This document shows, in pieces, positions 44,521 through 53,506 of a DNA stretch of 64,000 nucleotides (position 1 is its first letter; every line of letters begins with the position of its first letter). The translations under genes were made by a program, and so were the position numbers. The notes under the pieces are model-generated. The model saw only the letters and a program-made list of their open reading frames with translations, made no database searches and was not told the DNA's origin. The DNA comes from Eudorina sp. 2006-703-Eu-15 (lineage: Eukaryota; Chlorophyta; Chlorophyceae; Chlamydomonadales; Volvocaceae): positions 743,752 through 807,751 of the forward strand of contig BDSI01000022.1 in assembly GCA_003117195.1 (NCBI GenBank), read 5' to 3'.

Positions 44521-46284
44521 ATATTATATATATATATGTTTGTGTATATATATGGTACGGGCAGTAGGCCGCCGTACCTTGCCGTACGTGAACTCCACGC
44601 GGTGGAGTGCATACAAGTGGAGCACTAACCATTGCGCTGGTGGTGGTGGTGGTGGTGGTAGTGCAGTACATACATCAATCGCCCACGTGTGCGCCAGCTG
44701 GCGGACGTTCCTGTACGGTACCGTATTCCCGGATGATGCAGAGTTACCGGTAACCGACCCGTGGGTCTGTCCGGGTCCTCGTCGGCGTGTCCCGCCGGTG
44801 ACGAGGCGGCGGCCGGCGCGGCCGTCCACGCACTGCGGCCGGGCCCCTGGAGGAGTGCCGGTTGTGTGGTTGGTGCGGGTGAGAGGGAGGGCGATATCGT
44901 AGTAAAGAAGTACCATCGGGCAATCGTCAAAGACCACGCAATGCGGCTCGCGCGTCTGCGCGTTGGCGGGTTCTGCCGGGTTCTGCCGGGTTCTGCGGTT
45001 CAACGACCCATGGGTCCAGCGAGCAGCAGCGCCTTCGGCCCGCCCCACTGCACATGCTGTAAAATCGTCCCCAGGGGCCTCGACCTAATGCCGATATGGT
45101 AAAGCTTGCCTTTCCGTCCAGCCTCCCGTCGCGGAAGGCCGCGGAGGGCACCGAATGACGATTCGTGGCTGTGGTGGTGGCCGTGGCGGCCGTCACAATG
45201 CCGCTGGTGGGGGTGCTGATGCTGCGGCCATGCACCGGCCCCCGGACGCGTTGCGCGAACGCATCTCGGCGACAAAAATGTATCGGAGCTTGCCTGGGAT
45301 AGTCGACTCGGCGGGCTGGGCGCGTGCAGAGGTCTGGGCGGCAGGCGGCGGCCGGGCGGGCGCGATGGCGCGGCCGCGGCCGCGGCGGCGGCCGCGGCGG
45401 CGACGCGGCAGTGCGGGCGGTGCCTCATCATCGGCCCGGACGTCGAATGGGTCGTCGCCATGTGCGGTGGATCCGATCCAGTCAAGGTGCAGCTTGCTGC
45501 TGCTGCTGCTGGTTGATGTGTTGAGCGCCGGGTTCCCGTAGTTTGGGCCCGAGGGTCAGCCCGGCAGCGCTATGCCTTGAGTCCTGTATGTGAGTGATCA
45601 GCTGAATAGCTGAATAGTAAATCAGCTAATAAAAAGGACGGCGCTGGAAGAGCTCGGGCAGCGAGGCGCTGATCTGATCAGGGTCTGTTGTCATTTGGTC
45701 GTTGCATGAGATAATTTTTGGGTAAGAGTATCGATGACTGCATCGTACTGCGCACCAGTACGAAAGATATCTCACAACTACCCATGATTAAATCATTTTT
45801 TCTTTTATCTTTCTCCTCAAGCGGCTGCGGCCTTTTAACGCGCCGCGGGATGGCTCAAAGATAATTAAGCATTATCTTCCTTCACAGCCGTGGTCGAAGG
45901 TCTTCAGCAGTTACCATGTCGCGCATTTCCGCCGACAAGCGCCTCCAAAATCAATGATGCTCAGCGCAACCTATAAAATGTCCTCAACGTATAATAGCTC
46001 CGCATGGGTAAGGGTTTGGGTTAAACGAAGCTCTCCTGCTCTCGGCGTCCATTTCCTTTCCCGAAAACGTTGACGGATACTGCAGGAACTTCTTTCTTGG
46101 ACCTCTCATTCTCACCGTCATACGCTCCTGAGGATGCTGCTCTCCATTTTTTGCCCCAGTGCCGTACCGCATTTTTTCTTTTTTTTCCGCCAAAGTCGTT
46201 TTGCCCCCGCATGCCGGCCACTGCTCCTCACTTGCGTTTGACGTATAGGGCCCTGCTTCATGGGACGCCCACCGACTTTGAAAC
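44521..46284. other. Spacer left of the DIRS-type element
   Basis: Contains AT-rich TATATA tracts (44523-44552), a (TGG)n run (44638-44658), palindromes at 44756-44767 and 45005-45016, and a GCN-repeat area (45360-45420). From about 45.55 kb to the element the DNA is clearly less GC-rich and without (TG)n. No gene is supported. Confidence 0.4.
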
Positions 46285-46546
46285 ATTAGATTTTAGGTTA
46301 ATCCGAAAATATGGTTTGCAGACGAGTTAACAGCCGTGCTTTGGTACGGGTACGGCAGAGGATGGGCCGTACTGTGACCACCGCTTGCGAGCCGCGCCTG
46401 GCTCGAGCGGTAAATTGTTGCCGGTTTAGACGTCGCGCCTTGCACTTCACGTGAGGAACCTTGGCGCTACAAATTAGCGAGATTAACGTACTCTGACCTC
46501 TAGAGCAGTGTGGACAGACAGACGTGCTCGCGTCATTCGGAGGCCT
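46285..46546 (+). repeat. Split direct repeat A1 of the DIRS-type element
   Basis: Starts ATTAGATTTTAGGTTAATCC and ends TTCGGAGGCCT. It contains the gag ATG at 46510. Matches A2 (52030-52290) except around GCCTGGCTCGAGCGG versus GCCGGGTTGAGCGG. Confidence 0.95.
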
Positions 46547-48084
46547 GCGACAGGGAACTCGCGAAGTACCGTCCTCTCAGCGACCTTGAGTTTCAGCACC
46601 TGAACCAGGCCTTAGAAAAGCTCACGGATATTAATAGCGAGGAGCAGGATAAATTGGGGACGCTGGAGGTCCCGCGGGCGACAGCTAGCAAAGCCGCGAA
46701 GGACTCGTATGCCGCGAAAATTGACCTCGTTCGGTCCCAATATGAACAAAAGCGCCGACTTCTCGGGCGTCAGGAGCCATCGTACCGAGACCTGCAGCTG
46801 CGGGAGCAGGCGCGGGAAGCAATCTACGCTCGGAAGACAGCACTTCTCCAGGGCCCCGCGGCGCCCCCACCTGCCGAAATACCAGGTGAGACTGCGGGGG
46901 CTGCAGGCCCGAGCCTTGGTGCGGGAACCCGCCGGGCAGGCGAGCGGGTCCGGGGGCCAGCGGCAGCAACAGCGGCAGCAGGGACGACAGCGGCAACAGC
47001 AGCCCCGCAGATCGGTGGTACAGCGGCGGGCACCCGTGACGACCATGTGGAGGCAGACCAGGCCGATATCGAGGACGCCATCGATGCGGGCTACTTCGGC
47101 CGGCTGACACAAGAAGTGCTTGTCGACCCAGAGGTGGTGGGCCTCCGTGGGCTGGCCACACGTACAGGCCGCCATGCAGCCTCACCGCGGCCACAACCCC
47201 CCATCCGGCAGCAACCCACCGCGGTGGTACCTCGACCCAGCGGCAACCCTCTTGGACCCACAGCGCCGCCGCCGCTCATGCCGGTGGGGTTGTACGGCCA
47301 CACAGGCCCGGTTTTCCGACCCGGGGCTCTCACGAGCGGCATGGTTCCCGTCTTCGGCGGCCTCGGGGCCGCCGGATTAAGCTACTCGTCAGTTGGCGCC
47401 GGCGGACTAGGTCCGTTCGCCGGCATGCTGGGAGCGTCGGCAGACTTGGAGGACGCTGCCGCTCAGCTGCCCGGCATCGGGGGCTGGCTCAAAGCGGCGG
47501 GCATCCAGCAAACCGCGTCCAACCAGGCGGCGTTCAACTGCCAGGCGAATCGCTTGATTAACAGCAACATGGTGGCGGCTCAAGCCGCGGCCCTGGAGGC
47601 CGAACGCGCAGATTCGCTGGCCGTGCAGGCTCAGCTATACGCCCAGGCTACCAGCGCGTTCCGGACAGTGGCTGAGGCGCACGCCGCGCGTAAGGAGCTG
47701 AACGACATGGCCAAGATCGTCCCCTTTCGTGAGGCGGTCCGCCTCGCAAAAGACGGCGACCAGCGCGGCGCCGGCCTCGTCAGCAGCCTGGCCTCACTGT
47801 CGTCCGAACAGCTGGGTCATGTGGCCAATACGCTGCTCGGCAACCGCACCACATCGGCGCGCGCCGACCCTCCGCCTAAGCGGCCTCGAGCTGTGTTCAC
47901 TGCCAACGGCAGCGACAGCGAGGACAGCGACGGCGGGGTGGGCAAGTGCTACATCTGCAAGGGCGCCGGGCACCAGTTCCGCGACTGCCCGAAGCTGCAG
48001 GAGATGTCCGCTCAGGAGAAGGTCGACGCCATGGCGAAGGCCAGGCGGATGGTCGCCCAGGGCCGCCGCCGGGGGCCTCGCTAG
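46510..48084 (+). CDS. Gag-like protein of the DIRS-type element, CCHC zinc knuckle
   Basis: 524 aa. The nucleocapsid-like protein binds element RNA. A charged, helical N-terminal part (residues about 30-115, many Glu/Lys/Arg, coiled-coil like) is followed by Ala/Gln/Pro-rich linkers, a Gly-rich middle (residues 265-310), a helical Ala-rich part and, near residues 480-493, one CCHC knuckle CYICKGAGHQFRDC. A Lys/Arg-rich end follows. The ATG lies inside repeat A1, so this start is copied in A2 without the body of the gene. The RT frame begins 182 nt after the stop. Confidence 0.85.
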   Translation: MDRQTCSRHSEACDRELAKYRPLSDLEFQHLNQALEKLTDINSEEQDKLGTLEVPRATASKAAKDSYAAKIDLVRSQYEQKRRLLGRQEPSYRDLQLREQAREAIYARKTALLQGPAAPPPAEIPGETAGAAGPSLGAGTRRAGERVRGPAAATAAAGTTAATAAPQIGGTAAGTRDDHVEADQADIEDAIDAGYFGRLTQEVLVDPEVVGLRGLATRTGRHAASPRPQPPIRQQPTAVVPRPSGNPLGPTAPPPLMPVGLYGHTGPVFRPGALTSGMVPVFGGLGAAGLSYSSVGAGGLGPFAGMLGASADLEDAAAQLPGIGGWLKAAGIQQTASNQAAFNCQANRLINSNMVAAQAAALEAERADSLAVQAQLYAQATSAFRTVAEAHAARKELNDMAKIVPFREAVRLAKDGDQRGAGLVSSLASLSSEQLGHVANTLLGNRTTSARADPPPKRPRAVFTANGSDSEDSDGGVGKCYICKGAGHQFRDCPKLQEMSAQEKVDAMAKARRMVAQGRRRGPR

Positions 48085-48266
48085 GGCGTGGCCGCGCCGG
48101 CGACCGCCGCAAAACCCCCCTGCGCCGGGCGGTCAGTAGCGGCGGTCGCCGGCGCACAGACGGGTGGGGACCTTGCCCCACCAGGTGAGAAACGAGTCCT
48201 AGGCGGGACCGTGGGGGTGTGATTGCCTTCGTGTGGTTGAGAAGGCCCCTTTTGTAATCCGCCCGG

Positions 48267-50543
48267 TTGGAGGGCAGCCCTGACTCCGGGTTAATAGGAG
48301 CTGCTCGCTCACCGGCGTGGTGGGTACGCCGCCTGTCGTTATCAGGCCCCCTCCTCGGGGTTAAGGAGCGTTTGTTTTGTGTTTGGGTGGTGGCCTTGGC
48401 TTCAGGTGTCAGGTGGGACACTGCTGTGGTCGAGCCGGCGCGGGTCGCCGAGGCTGAAGTCGAGAACCCTGGGTGTGGGGAACGGGCGTCGGCGTTGGTG
48501 GCGACGGCGGGTGTCTGCGGCGTGCTGGCGCGGCCGCCGCCCCCGCCGGACCGTCCCTGGTTTGGGCTGTCCGGCTCCAAGCTCAACACCGCCGCGTGGC
48601 TCAAGTATGGGATCAACACTCCCGCCACACGCAACGAGGCCGATTGGCAGTTTCACACCGTCCCTGCGGCCTCTCACCACCTCCAAAACTACCCGTCCCT
48701 TCACCCGCACATGGCGGAAATGGAGTCTCACTTCGACGCCCTGCTACGGAGCGGTGTCACGGAACAGTACGACCCACACTGCCACGGCACGGAGGACGCC
48801 TTTGCAGCTGTCGTCAACCCATTGCACGTAGTGCTCAAGCCCGACGGCAGCATCCGGCCCATCACTGACCCGTCCCGCTCCGGTGTCAACGATTGCATGG
48901 TCAAGCTGCCGTGCCCTTTGCCAGACCTGGCAACCCTGCTACAGCACCTACCCCGGGGCGGGTTTCTCGGCAAACGGGACCTGGCTAATGGCTTCCACCA
49001 CGTCAAGCTGACCCCCAACGCCCGCCGCTTCATGGCCTTCCGACACCCCACCACCAAAGCGCTGCAGCGGTGGGTTGGCCTGCCCTTTGGTGCGAGCCAG
49101 AGCCCCGCCATCTTCGTTGAGCTCACCACGGCCGCGGCCGACATCTTCCAGCGAGAGTGCGACCGGCGGGGCCTCAAGGCACAGATTTTCGTCTATGTGG
49201 ATGACTTCATGATCATGGGGGCGACACATGCCGACGTGCAGGGCGCGTTCGCGGTGCTGGACGAGGTGGGCGCTGAGCTGGGGCTGGAGTGGAAACTCAG
49301 CAAGGACAAAGGCCGCGACACACCGTTGCAGCAGCTGGAGTTCCTGGGCATGCTCTTCGACACGGTCCGGATGGAGATGCGGATTGCGCCGGACAAACGC
49401 CGCCGCTACGCATTGGAGGTACGGGCACTGCTCGACGCTGCGCTGGTCGGTCCGGTCCCCCGCTCCGACGTCGAGGCGGTGGCGGGGCGCCTAACCTTCC
49501 TGGCACGGGCGTGCCGCTGGGGCAACGTCTTCCTACAAGGACTGTACGACAGCCTCTTTTCCGTGCGGTCACCACCACCACCGTCCTTGCGGCTCAATGG
49601 CGGCGCCGTGGACGATCTGCAGTTCTGGTGGGACGTGCTGCGCAGCGACTCGTCCGTCTGGGATGGGGTCAAGCGCTGCACGGTGGCCGACCTGGACTTG
49701 GTGAGGGGGGAATTTGCGGAGGCAGCAACCATCTTCACCGACGCCAGTGGCGCCGGCTTTGGAGCTGCTTGGGACAGAGCCGAAATGCAGGGGGTATGGG
49801 CCCCAGCCGAGCGCAGCCTACACATCGCGTGGCTAGAGCTGTCCGCCGTTCTCCGCGCCCTCGAGACCTGGGCGCCCCGACTGGCTGGCCGCCGCGTCCT
49901 CGTCCGTTGTGACAACACCCAGGCGGTGGCCGCCATCAATCACGGGTCGACGCGGGTCAAGGACGGCCGGCAGATCAGTCGGAGCCTGGCGGAGCTGGCC
50001 ATCCGCTACCAGTTTGAAGTGCGGGCTGAGCACATCGCCGGGGTGGACAATGTGCGTGCGGACCGCCTCAGCCGGCAGCTGGAGCAGGCGCGGGCCCTGA
50101 ACCTGCGGCTCAAGCCGCGTACGTTCCGGTCACTGGTGGGTGGCGTCTACGCACCCTCGGTCGACTGCTGCTGCGATGTGCTGGGGCTGAACGCCCAGGC
50201 GGGCTGCACTACCTTCTTCAGCCCGGACAACTCAGTCTTGGGGCAGGCGGCGCAACTTGCCGGCAAGGTGCTGTGGGCCTTCCCACCAAAGACCTTGATC
50301 GGCGAGGTGCTCGGCGAGTTGGAGGCAGCTTACCGGCTAAATCGCAGCACGCGGGCGACAGTCGTGGTCCCACACTGGCCGGAGCGGACGTGGTTCAGGC
50401 AGTTTGTGCGGGGCAGTGGTCATGGGGGTGGCTCGTTCCGCGTGCTGACCGTGTTAGAGAAGGGGCGGTCGCACTGCCTGTGGCCCTGGGGTGCCGAGGC
50501 GGACCCGGCGGCCTACGATCTGCTGGTGCTTCGTCTGAACTGA
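48267..50543 (+). CDS. Reverse transcriptase - RNase H of the DIRS-type element
   Basis: 758 aa. Makes DNA from the element RNA. The RT domain is about residues 150-400: VLKPDGSIRPITDPSRSGVN, the motif-A region FLGKRDLANGFHHVKL, motif B LPFGASQSPAIFVEL, motif C FVYVDDFMIM (catalytic YVDD near residue 310). The RNase H domain is about residues 485-605: FTDASGAGFG, LELSAVLRAL, VRCDNTQAVAAIN, ADRLSR supply the Asp-Glu-Asp-Asp set. The region after residue 620 is of unknown role and has no integrase. The N-terminal 70 residues are not conserved, and the real start could be a later Met or a frameshift from gag. The stop is 7 nt before the next ATG. Confidence 0.92.
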   Translation: MEGSPDSGLIGAARSPAWWVRRLSLSGPLLGVKERLFCVWVVALASGVRWDTAVVEPARVAEAEVENPGCGERASALVATAGVCGVLARPPPPPDRPWFGLSGSKLNTAAWLKYGINTPATRNEADWQFHTVPAASHHLQNYPSLHPHMAEMESHFDALLRSGVTEQYDPHCHGTEDAFAAVVNPLHVVLKPDGSIRPITDPSRSGVNDCMVKLPCPLPDLATLLQHLPRGGFLGKRDLANGFHHVKLTPNARRFMAFRHPTTKALQRWVGLPFGASQSPAIFVELTTAAADIFQRECDRRGLKAQIFVYVDDFMIMGATHADVQGAFAVLDEVGAELGLEWKLSKDKGRDTPLQQLEFLGMLFDTVRMEMRIAPDKRRRYALEVRALLDAALVGPVPRSDVEAVAGRLTFLARACRWGNVFLQGLYDSLFSVRSPPPPSLRLNGGAVDDLQFWWDVLRSDSSVWDGVKRCTVADLDLVRGEFAEAATIFTDASGAGFGAAWDRAEMQGVWAPAERSLHIAWLELSAVLRALETWAPRLAGRRVLVRCDNTQAVAAINHGSTRVKDGRQISRSLAELAIRYQFEVRAEHIAGVDNVRADRLSRQLEQARALNLRLKPRTFRSLVGGVYAPSVDCCCDVLGLNAQAGCTTFFSPDNSVLGQAAQLAGKVLWAFPPKTLIGEVLGELEAAYRLNRSTRATVVVPHWPERTWFRQFVRGSGHGGGSFRVLTVLEKGRSHCLWPWGAEADPAAYDLLVLRLN

Positions 50544-50550
50544 CGATGCC

Positions 50551-51777
50551 ATGCCCCGCCCAGTTGCGACAGGATCTGGCGAGGGTGGGCCCGACACGTG
50601 TGTGGGCTGCGGCCGGCGTTGCCGAGCTACGGACGTCCGCTGTGAGGGCTGTCTGGCGGCGGCTCACCGCCGATGCCTCGATTTAAGCCCGGGGGCCTAC
50701 CCGGGGGGCTGGTTTCGGTGCCCGGCCTGCGTACTTCGGGCAGCAGGCGTCACACGGTCGGCGGTGACGGCTGGGGCCTGCGACATCGCGGGTCGCCTCG
50801 TCTCGCTCGCCAGTAGCGCTGTGGCTGAGAGCTCGGCCGCGACATACGAGTCAGCCCGCAGGCGCTTCACCCGGTTTTGTTTGGAGTCATTGGGGGTGCC
50901 AGAGGATGAGGCACTGCCCCGGGGGCCAGGCGTGAATCTGAACGTGGAGCGGGTGCGGCTGTTTGTGGCGGACACGGTAGGTAAGCTGGCGCCCTCAACG
51001 GTGGAGGGGACCATCAGCGCGCTGGCTGATTGGCAGAGGTTTAAGGGTGTGGCGCCGGAGCTGTTCGTTAGCCGGGACGCAGTCCTGAGGCGTGTGCTGG
51101 GGCAGGCACTACGGAGGGCCGCCGTGGTGGGCAGAGCGACGCACCCACAGCAAAAGGCGCCGTTGCCCCTGGCGCTGTTGCAGTTGCTGGTGGGCTGGCT
51201 CCGGCAGCGGGGGAACGAGGTGCCGGGCCGGGAGGCGGAATTCACGCAGGATGCCTGCTGGCTCGTGGTGGGCTTCTTTGGGATGTTGCGGCGGAGCGAG
51301 CTCGCAGCGCTGACCGTGGGTAGCGTCCAGGAGCTTGCGGGTGGGGGCATCGGGGTGCAAGTGGCCCGAAGCAAGACGGACCAGCAGGGCGCCGGGGCCT
51401 TTATTTGCCTAGCGGAGCGGACCGCTAGTGGTGTGCCTATCGGGAAGATCGTGCGCAGGCATCTGGGGTTCGTCGGGGAGCAGGGCAACGAAGCCCCGCT
51501 GTTCACCCGGAAGGTGCGAGGGGCGCGCCTCGTGGCCTGGGACCGGGCGGGTTTCACTAACAGGCTGCGCCTCCTGGTCAAGGAGCTGCAGCAGGCGGTG
51601 CCGGATCTCACCGCACTCTCGGCCCACAGTTTGCGGCGAGGCGGGGCGACGGCAGCGGCCAATGCCGGGGTCAGTACGGAGGCTATCAAGGAGCACGGGA
51701 GATGGAAGTCGGAGGCCGTGCAGCTATACATGAAGAAGTCGGTGGCGGTGCGCCGGGCAGTAGTGGAGAAGATGTGA
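50551..51777 (+). CDS. Tyrosine recombinase with N-terminal PHD-like zinc finger (DIRS-type element)
   Basis: 408 aa. Inserts circular element DNA. Residues about 15-52 form a Cys4-His-Cys3 pattern (CVGCGRRC, RCEGCLAAAHRRC, WFRCPAC) as in PHD fingers. A core-binding helical domain follows (about 85-200, with ATYESARRRFTRFCLESLG and SALADWQRF). The catalytic domain has Arg in MLRRSELAAL (about 246), Lys in ARSKTDQQG, His-x-x-Arg in SAHSLRRGGA (about 358-361), His/Trp in KEHGRWKSEA (about 382) and nucleophile Tyr393 in QLYMKK. All residues needed for recombination are present. It is on the same strand as RT and gag, and ends 11 nt before repeat B1. Confidence 0.92.
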   Translation: MPRPVATGSGEGGPDTCVGCGRRCRATDVRCEGCLAAAHRRCLDLSPGAYPGGWFRCPACVLRAAGVTRSAVTAGACDIAGRLVSLASSAVAESSAATYESARRRFTRFCLESLGVPEDEALPRGPGVNLNVERVRLFVADTVGKLAPSTVEGTISALADWQRFKGVAPELFVSRDAVLRRVLGQALRRAAVVGRATHPQQKAPLPLALLQLLVGWLRQRGNEVPGREAEFTQDACWLVVGFFGMLRRSELAALTVGSVQELAGGGIGVQVARSKTDQQGAGAFICLAERTASGVPIGKIVRRHLGFVGEQGNEAPLFTRKVRGARLVAWDRAGFTNRLRLLVKELQQAVPDLTALSAHSLRRGGATAAANAGVSTEAIKEHGRWKSEAVQLYMKKSVAVRRAVVEKM

Positions 51778-51788
51778 AGACTTGGTGA

Positions 51789-52029
51789 GGGGGGTGTATG
51801 CGCTTAGGACATCGCCGGTGCGGCGGCCTACGCGCGTGTGCAGGTGCTCGCCTTGTGTTAGTGTGGTGCGGGACAGCGCCCGTGGCGAGCCCGGGCGAGT
51901 GCCCGGCAGTTTTTCCCCCTTTCCTTATTTGCACTTCCCTTCCTTGGAAACTGTGACGTGGGTTTTTCAGTTATTTCGGTAATGGTGTGAATTGGTTTGC
52001 GTCTGATTGCATGGCGAACTCGACTCAAA
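51789..52029 (+). repeat. Split direct repeat B1 of the DIRS-type element
   Basis: Starts GGGGGGTGTATGCGCTTAGG, ends CGAACTCGACTCAAA; equals B2 (52380-52620) except CCTTGGAAAC versus CCTGGGAAAC. Confidence 0.95.
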
Positions 52030-52290
52030 ATTAGATTTTAGGTTAATCCGAAAATATGGTTTGCAGACGAGTTAACAGCCGTGCTTTGGTACGGGTACGG
52101 CAGAGGATGGGCCGTACTGTGACCACCGCTTGCGAGCCGCGCCGGGTTGAGCGGTAAATTGTTGCCGGTTTAGACGTCGCGCCTTGCACTTCACGTGAGG
52201 AACCTTGGCGCTACAAATTAGCGAGATTAACGTACTCTGACCTCTAGAGCAGTGTGGACAGACAGACGTGCTCGCGTCATTCGGAGGCCT
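52030..52290 (+). repeat. Split direct repeat A2 of the DIRS-type element
   Basis: Directly abuts B1 and repeats A1; followed by an 89-bp unique spacer before B2. Confidence 0.95.
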
Positions 52291-52379
52291 TTGTTTTCCC
52301 GCCCGCCCTCCCCTCGTCTTAATGTCGTTCTTTCCGCCGTTCGTAGGCGATTTGGTCAATAGTTCGTTTCCCAGGTTCT

Positions 52380-52620
52380 GGGGGGTGTATGCGCTTAGGA
52401 CATCGCCGGTGCGGCGGCCTACGCGCGTGTGCAGGTGCTCGCCTTGTGTTAGTGTGGTGCGGGACAGCGCCCGTGGCGAGCCCGGGCGAGTGCCCGGCAG
52501 TTTTTCCCCCTTTCCTTATTTGCACTTCCCTTCCTGGGAAACTGTGACGTGGGTTTTTCAGTTATTTCGGTAATGGTGTGAATTGGTTTGCGTCTGATTG
52601 CATGGCGAACTCGACTCAAA
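52380..52620 (+). repeat. Split direct repeat B2, right end of the DIRS-type element
   Basis: 241 bp, marks the right boundary of the element; flanking DNA begins GTGTCCTTTTC. Confidence 0.95.
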
Positions 52621-52938
52621 GTGTCCTTTTCTTATTCCGAGTTGTTATATTGCGTTGTTTTTGTTGGGAGAGTTGGCTCAGTTGATGAGCGTCACGAGTT
52701 TGAAGTATTTTTGCGACTAGGCGAAGTCTTTCTTCGTTTTGAAATTGGAGAAGCACTTCATTGTGGGCATTATCAGGCGAGTTATCATAAGTAAAAGCAA
52801 CGGGAAGGAAGACGTGCAGCTCCTAATTGCAGTCCAAGTTGGACGTCAAAGAGGCCGTTGTTTCAAAAAGCTCAAATGGTTTGTTGAATTAAATCAAATA
52901 ATGTGAATGCATGGTTCATAGGAAGATCAGGAGCGAGG

Positions 52939-53177
52939 AAACCGTACGCACCCCCGCCCGGACTCCTCAGAGCGGTGGAATCCCACCCTCGGAGTCGGCA
53001 ACCGTGCGGACTCAGCTTTGCGCTTCTACGCACCGCAACAGCACCAGACGATGTATCATATTTATATATAAACGTTGTGCTGTTGCGGCGCGTAGAAGCG
53101 CAAAGCTGGGTCCGCGCGGTTGCCGACTCCAGGGTGGGATTCCACCGCTCTGAGGAGTCCGGGCGGGGGTGCAAACC
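52939..53177. mobile_element. Foldback (long inverted repeat) element
   Basis: Imperfect arms of about 100 bp (52939-53045 and 53077-53177) around an AT-rich loop. The left arm has ACCGTACGCACCCCCGCCCG and TTTGCGCTTCTACGCACCGC; the right arm is the reverse complement with scattered differences. A 10-bp direct repeat CATGGTTCAT lies on either side (52910-52919 and 53261-53270), a possible target duplication of a larger unit. Confidence 0.75.
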
Positions 53178-53228
53178 GTACTTTTCCTTCCGTATGTGTT
53201 TGGAAGGCACAATCCTTCGTAGCCCACA

Positions 53229-53444
53229 ATGCAACCAAACTTTCAACAAGATATACTAATCATGGTTCATTGGGATCACGTCGAGCAAGTAGTGGATACC
53301 AACGTACGTAGGGCGTGCTGCAAGGATCCTATTTGCTCCTTGGGCCTGGTGATGGAGGACGGCACGCTGTTTGTGACGTGCATGGATGACAACTGCAAGG
53401 GCAATGGGGTTGCCGTATCACTGCACGGGACTGGTTTCACATAG
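53229..53444 (+). CDS. Small Cys-containing open frame, possible element fragment
   Basis: 71 aa, not recognised. Contains NVRRACCKDPICSLGLVMED then LFVTCMDDNCKGNGVAVSLH, two Cys pairs that could bind metal. It starts inside the possible right flank of the foldback element and ends 63 bp before the 158-bp tandem repeats, so it may be a transposon-derived fragment. Confidence 0.3.
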   Translation: MQPNFQQDILIMVHWDHVEQVVDTNVRRACCKDPICSLGLVMEDGTLFVTCMDDNCKGNGVAVSLHGTGFT

Positions 53445-53506
53445 TGGTTCAGGAGGTCATGAACCAATGGGAGGAAAGGTGGTAATATGGGGTCGCACGG
53501 TCTTTT

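Larger units (their letters stand above)
46285..52620 (+). mobile_element. DIRS-order (PAT/Kangaroo/TOC3-like) retrotransposon, apparently intact
   Basis: Organisation A1 - gag - RT/RNase H - tyrosine recombinase - B1 - A2 - spacer - B2. A1 is 46285-46546, A2 52030-52290, B1 51789-52029, B2 52380-52620; B1 abuts A2 with no gap. The A copies differ at only a few positions and the B copies at one seen position. Such split direct repeats are the hallmark of PAT-like DIRS elements, which integrate a circular DNA by a tyrosine recombinase instead of an integrase. As expected, no target-site duplication is visible (left flank ...TTTGAAAC, right flank GTGTCC...). All three frames are open, so insertion is probably recent. 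Confidence 0.93.

Noticed and set aside
43919..44902. 327-residue plus-strand Pro/Ser/Ala-rich frame
   Set aside because: Antisense of the Ala-rich minus-strand model; splice phases and helix-like pattern fit the minus strand better, though neither is sure.
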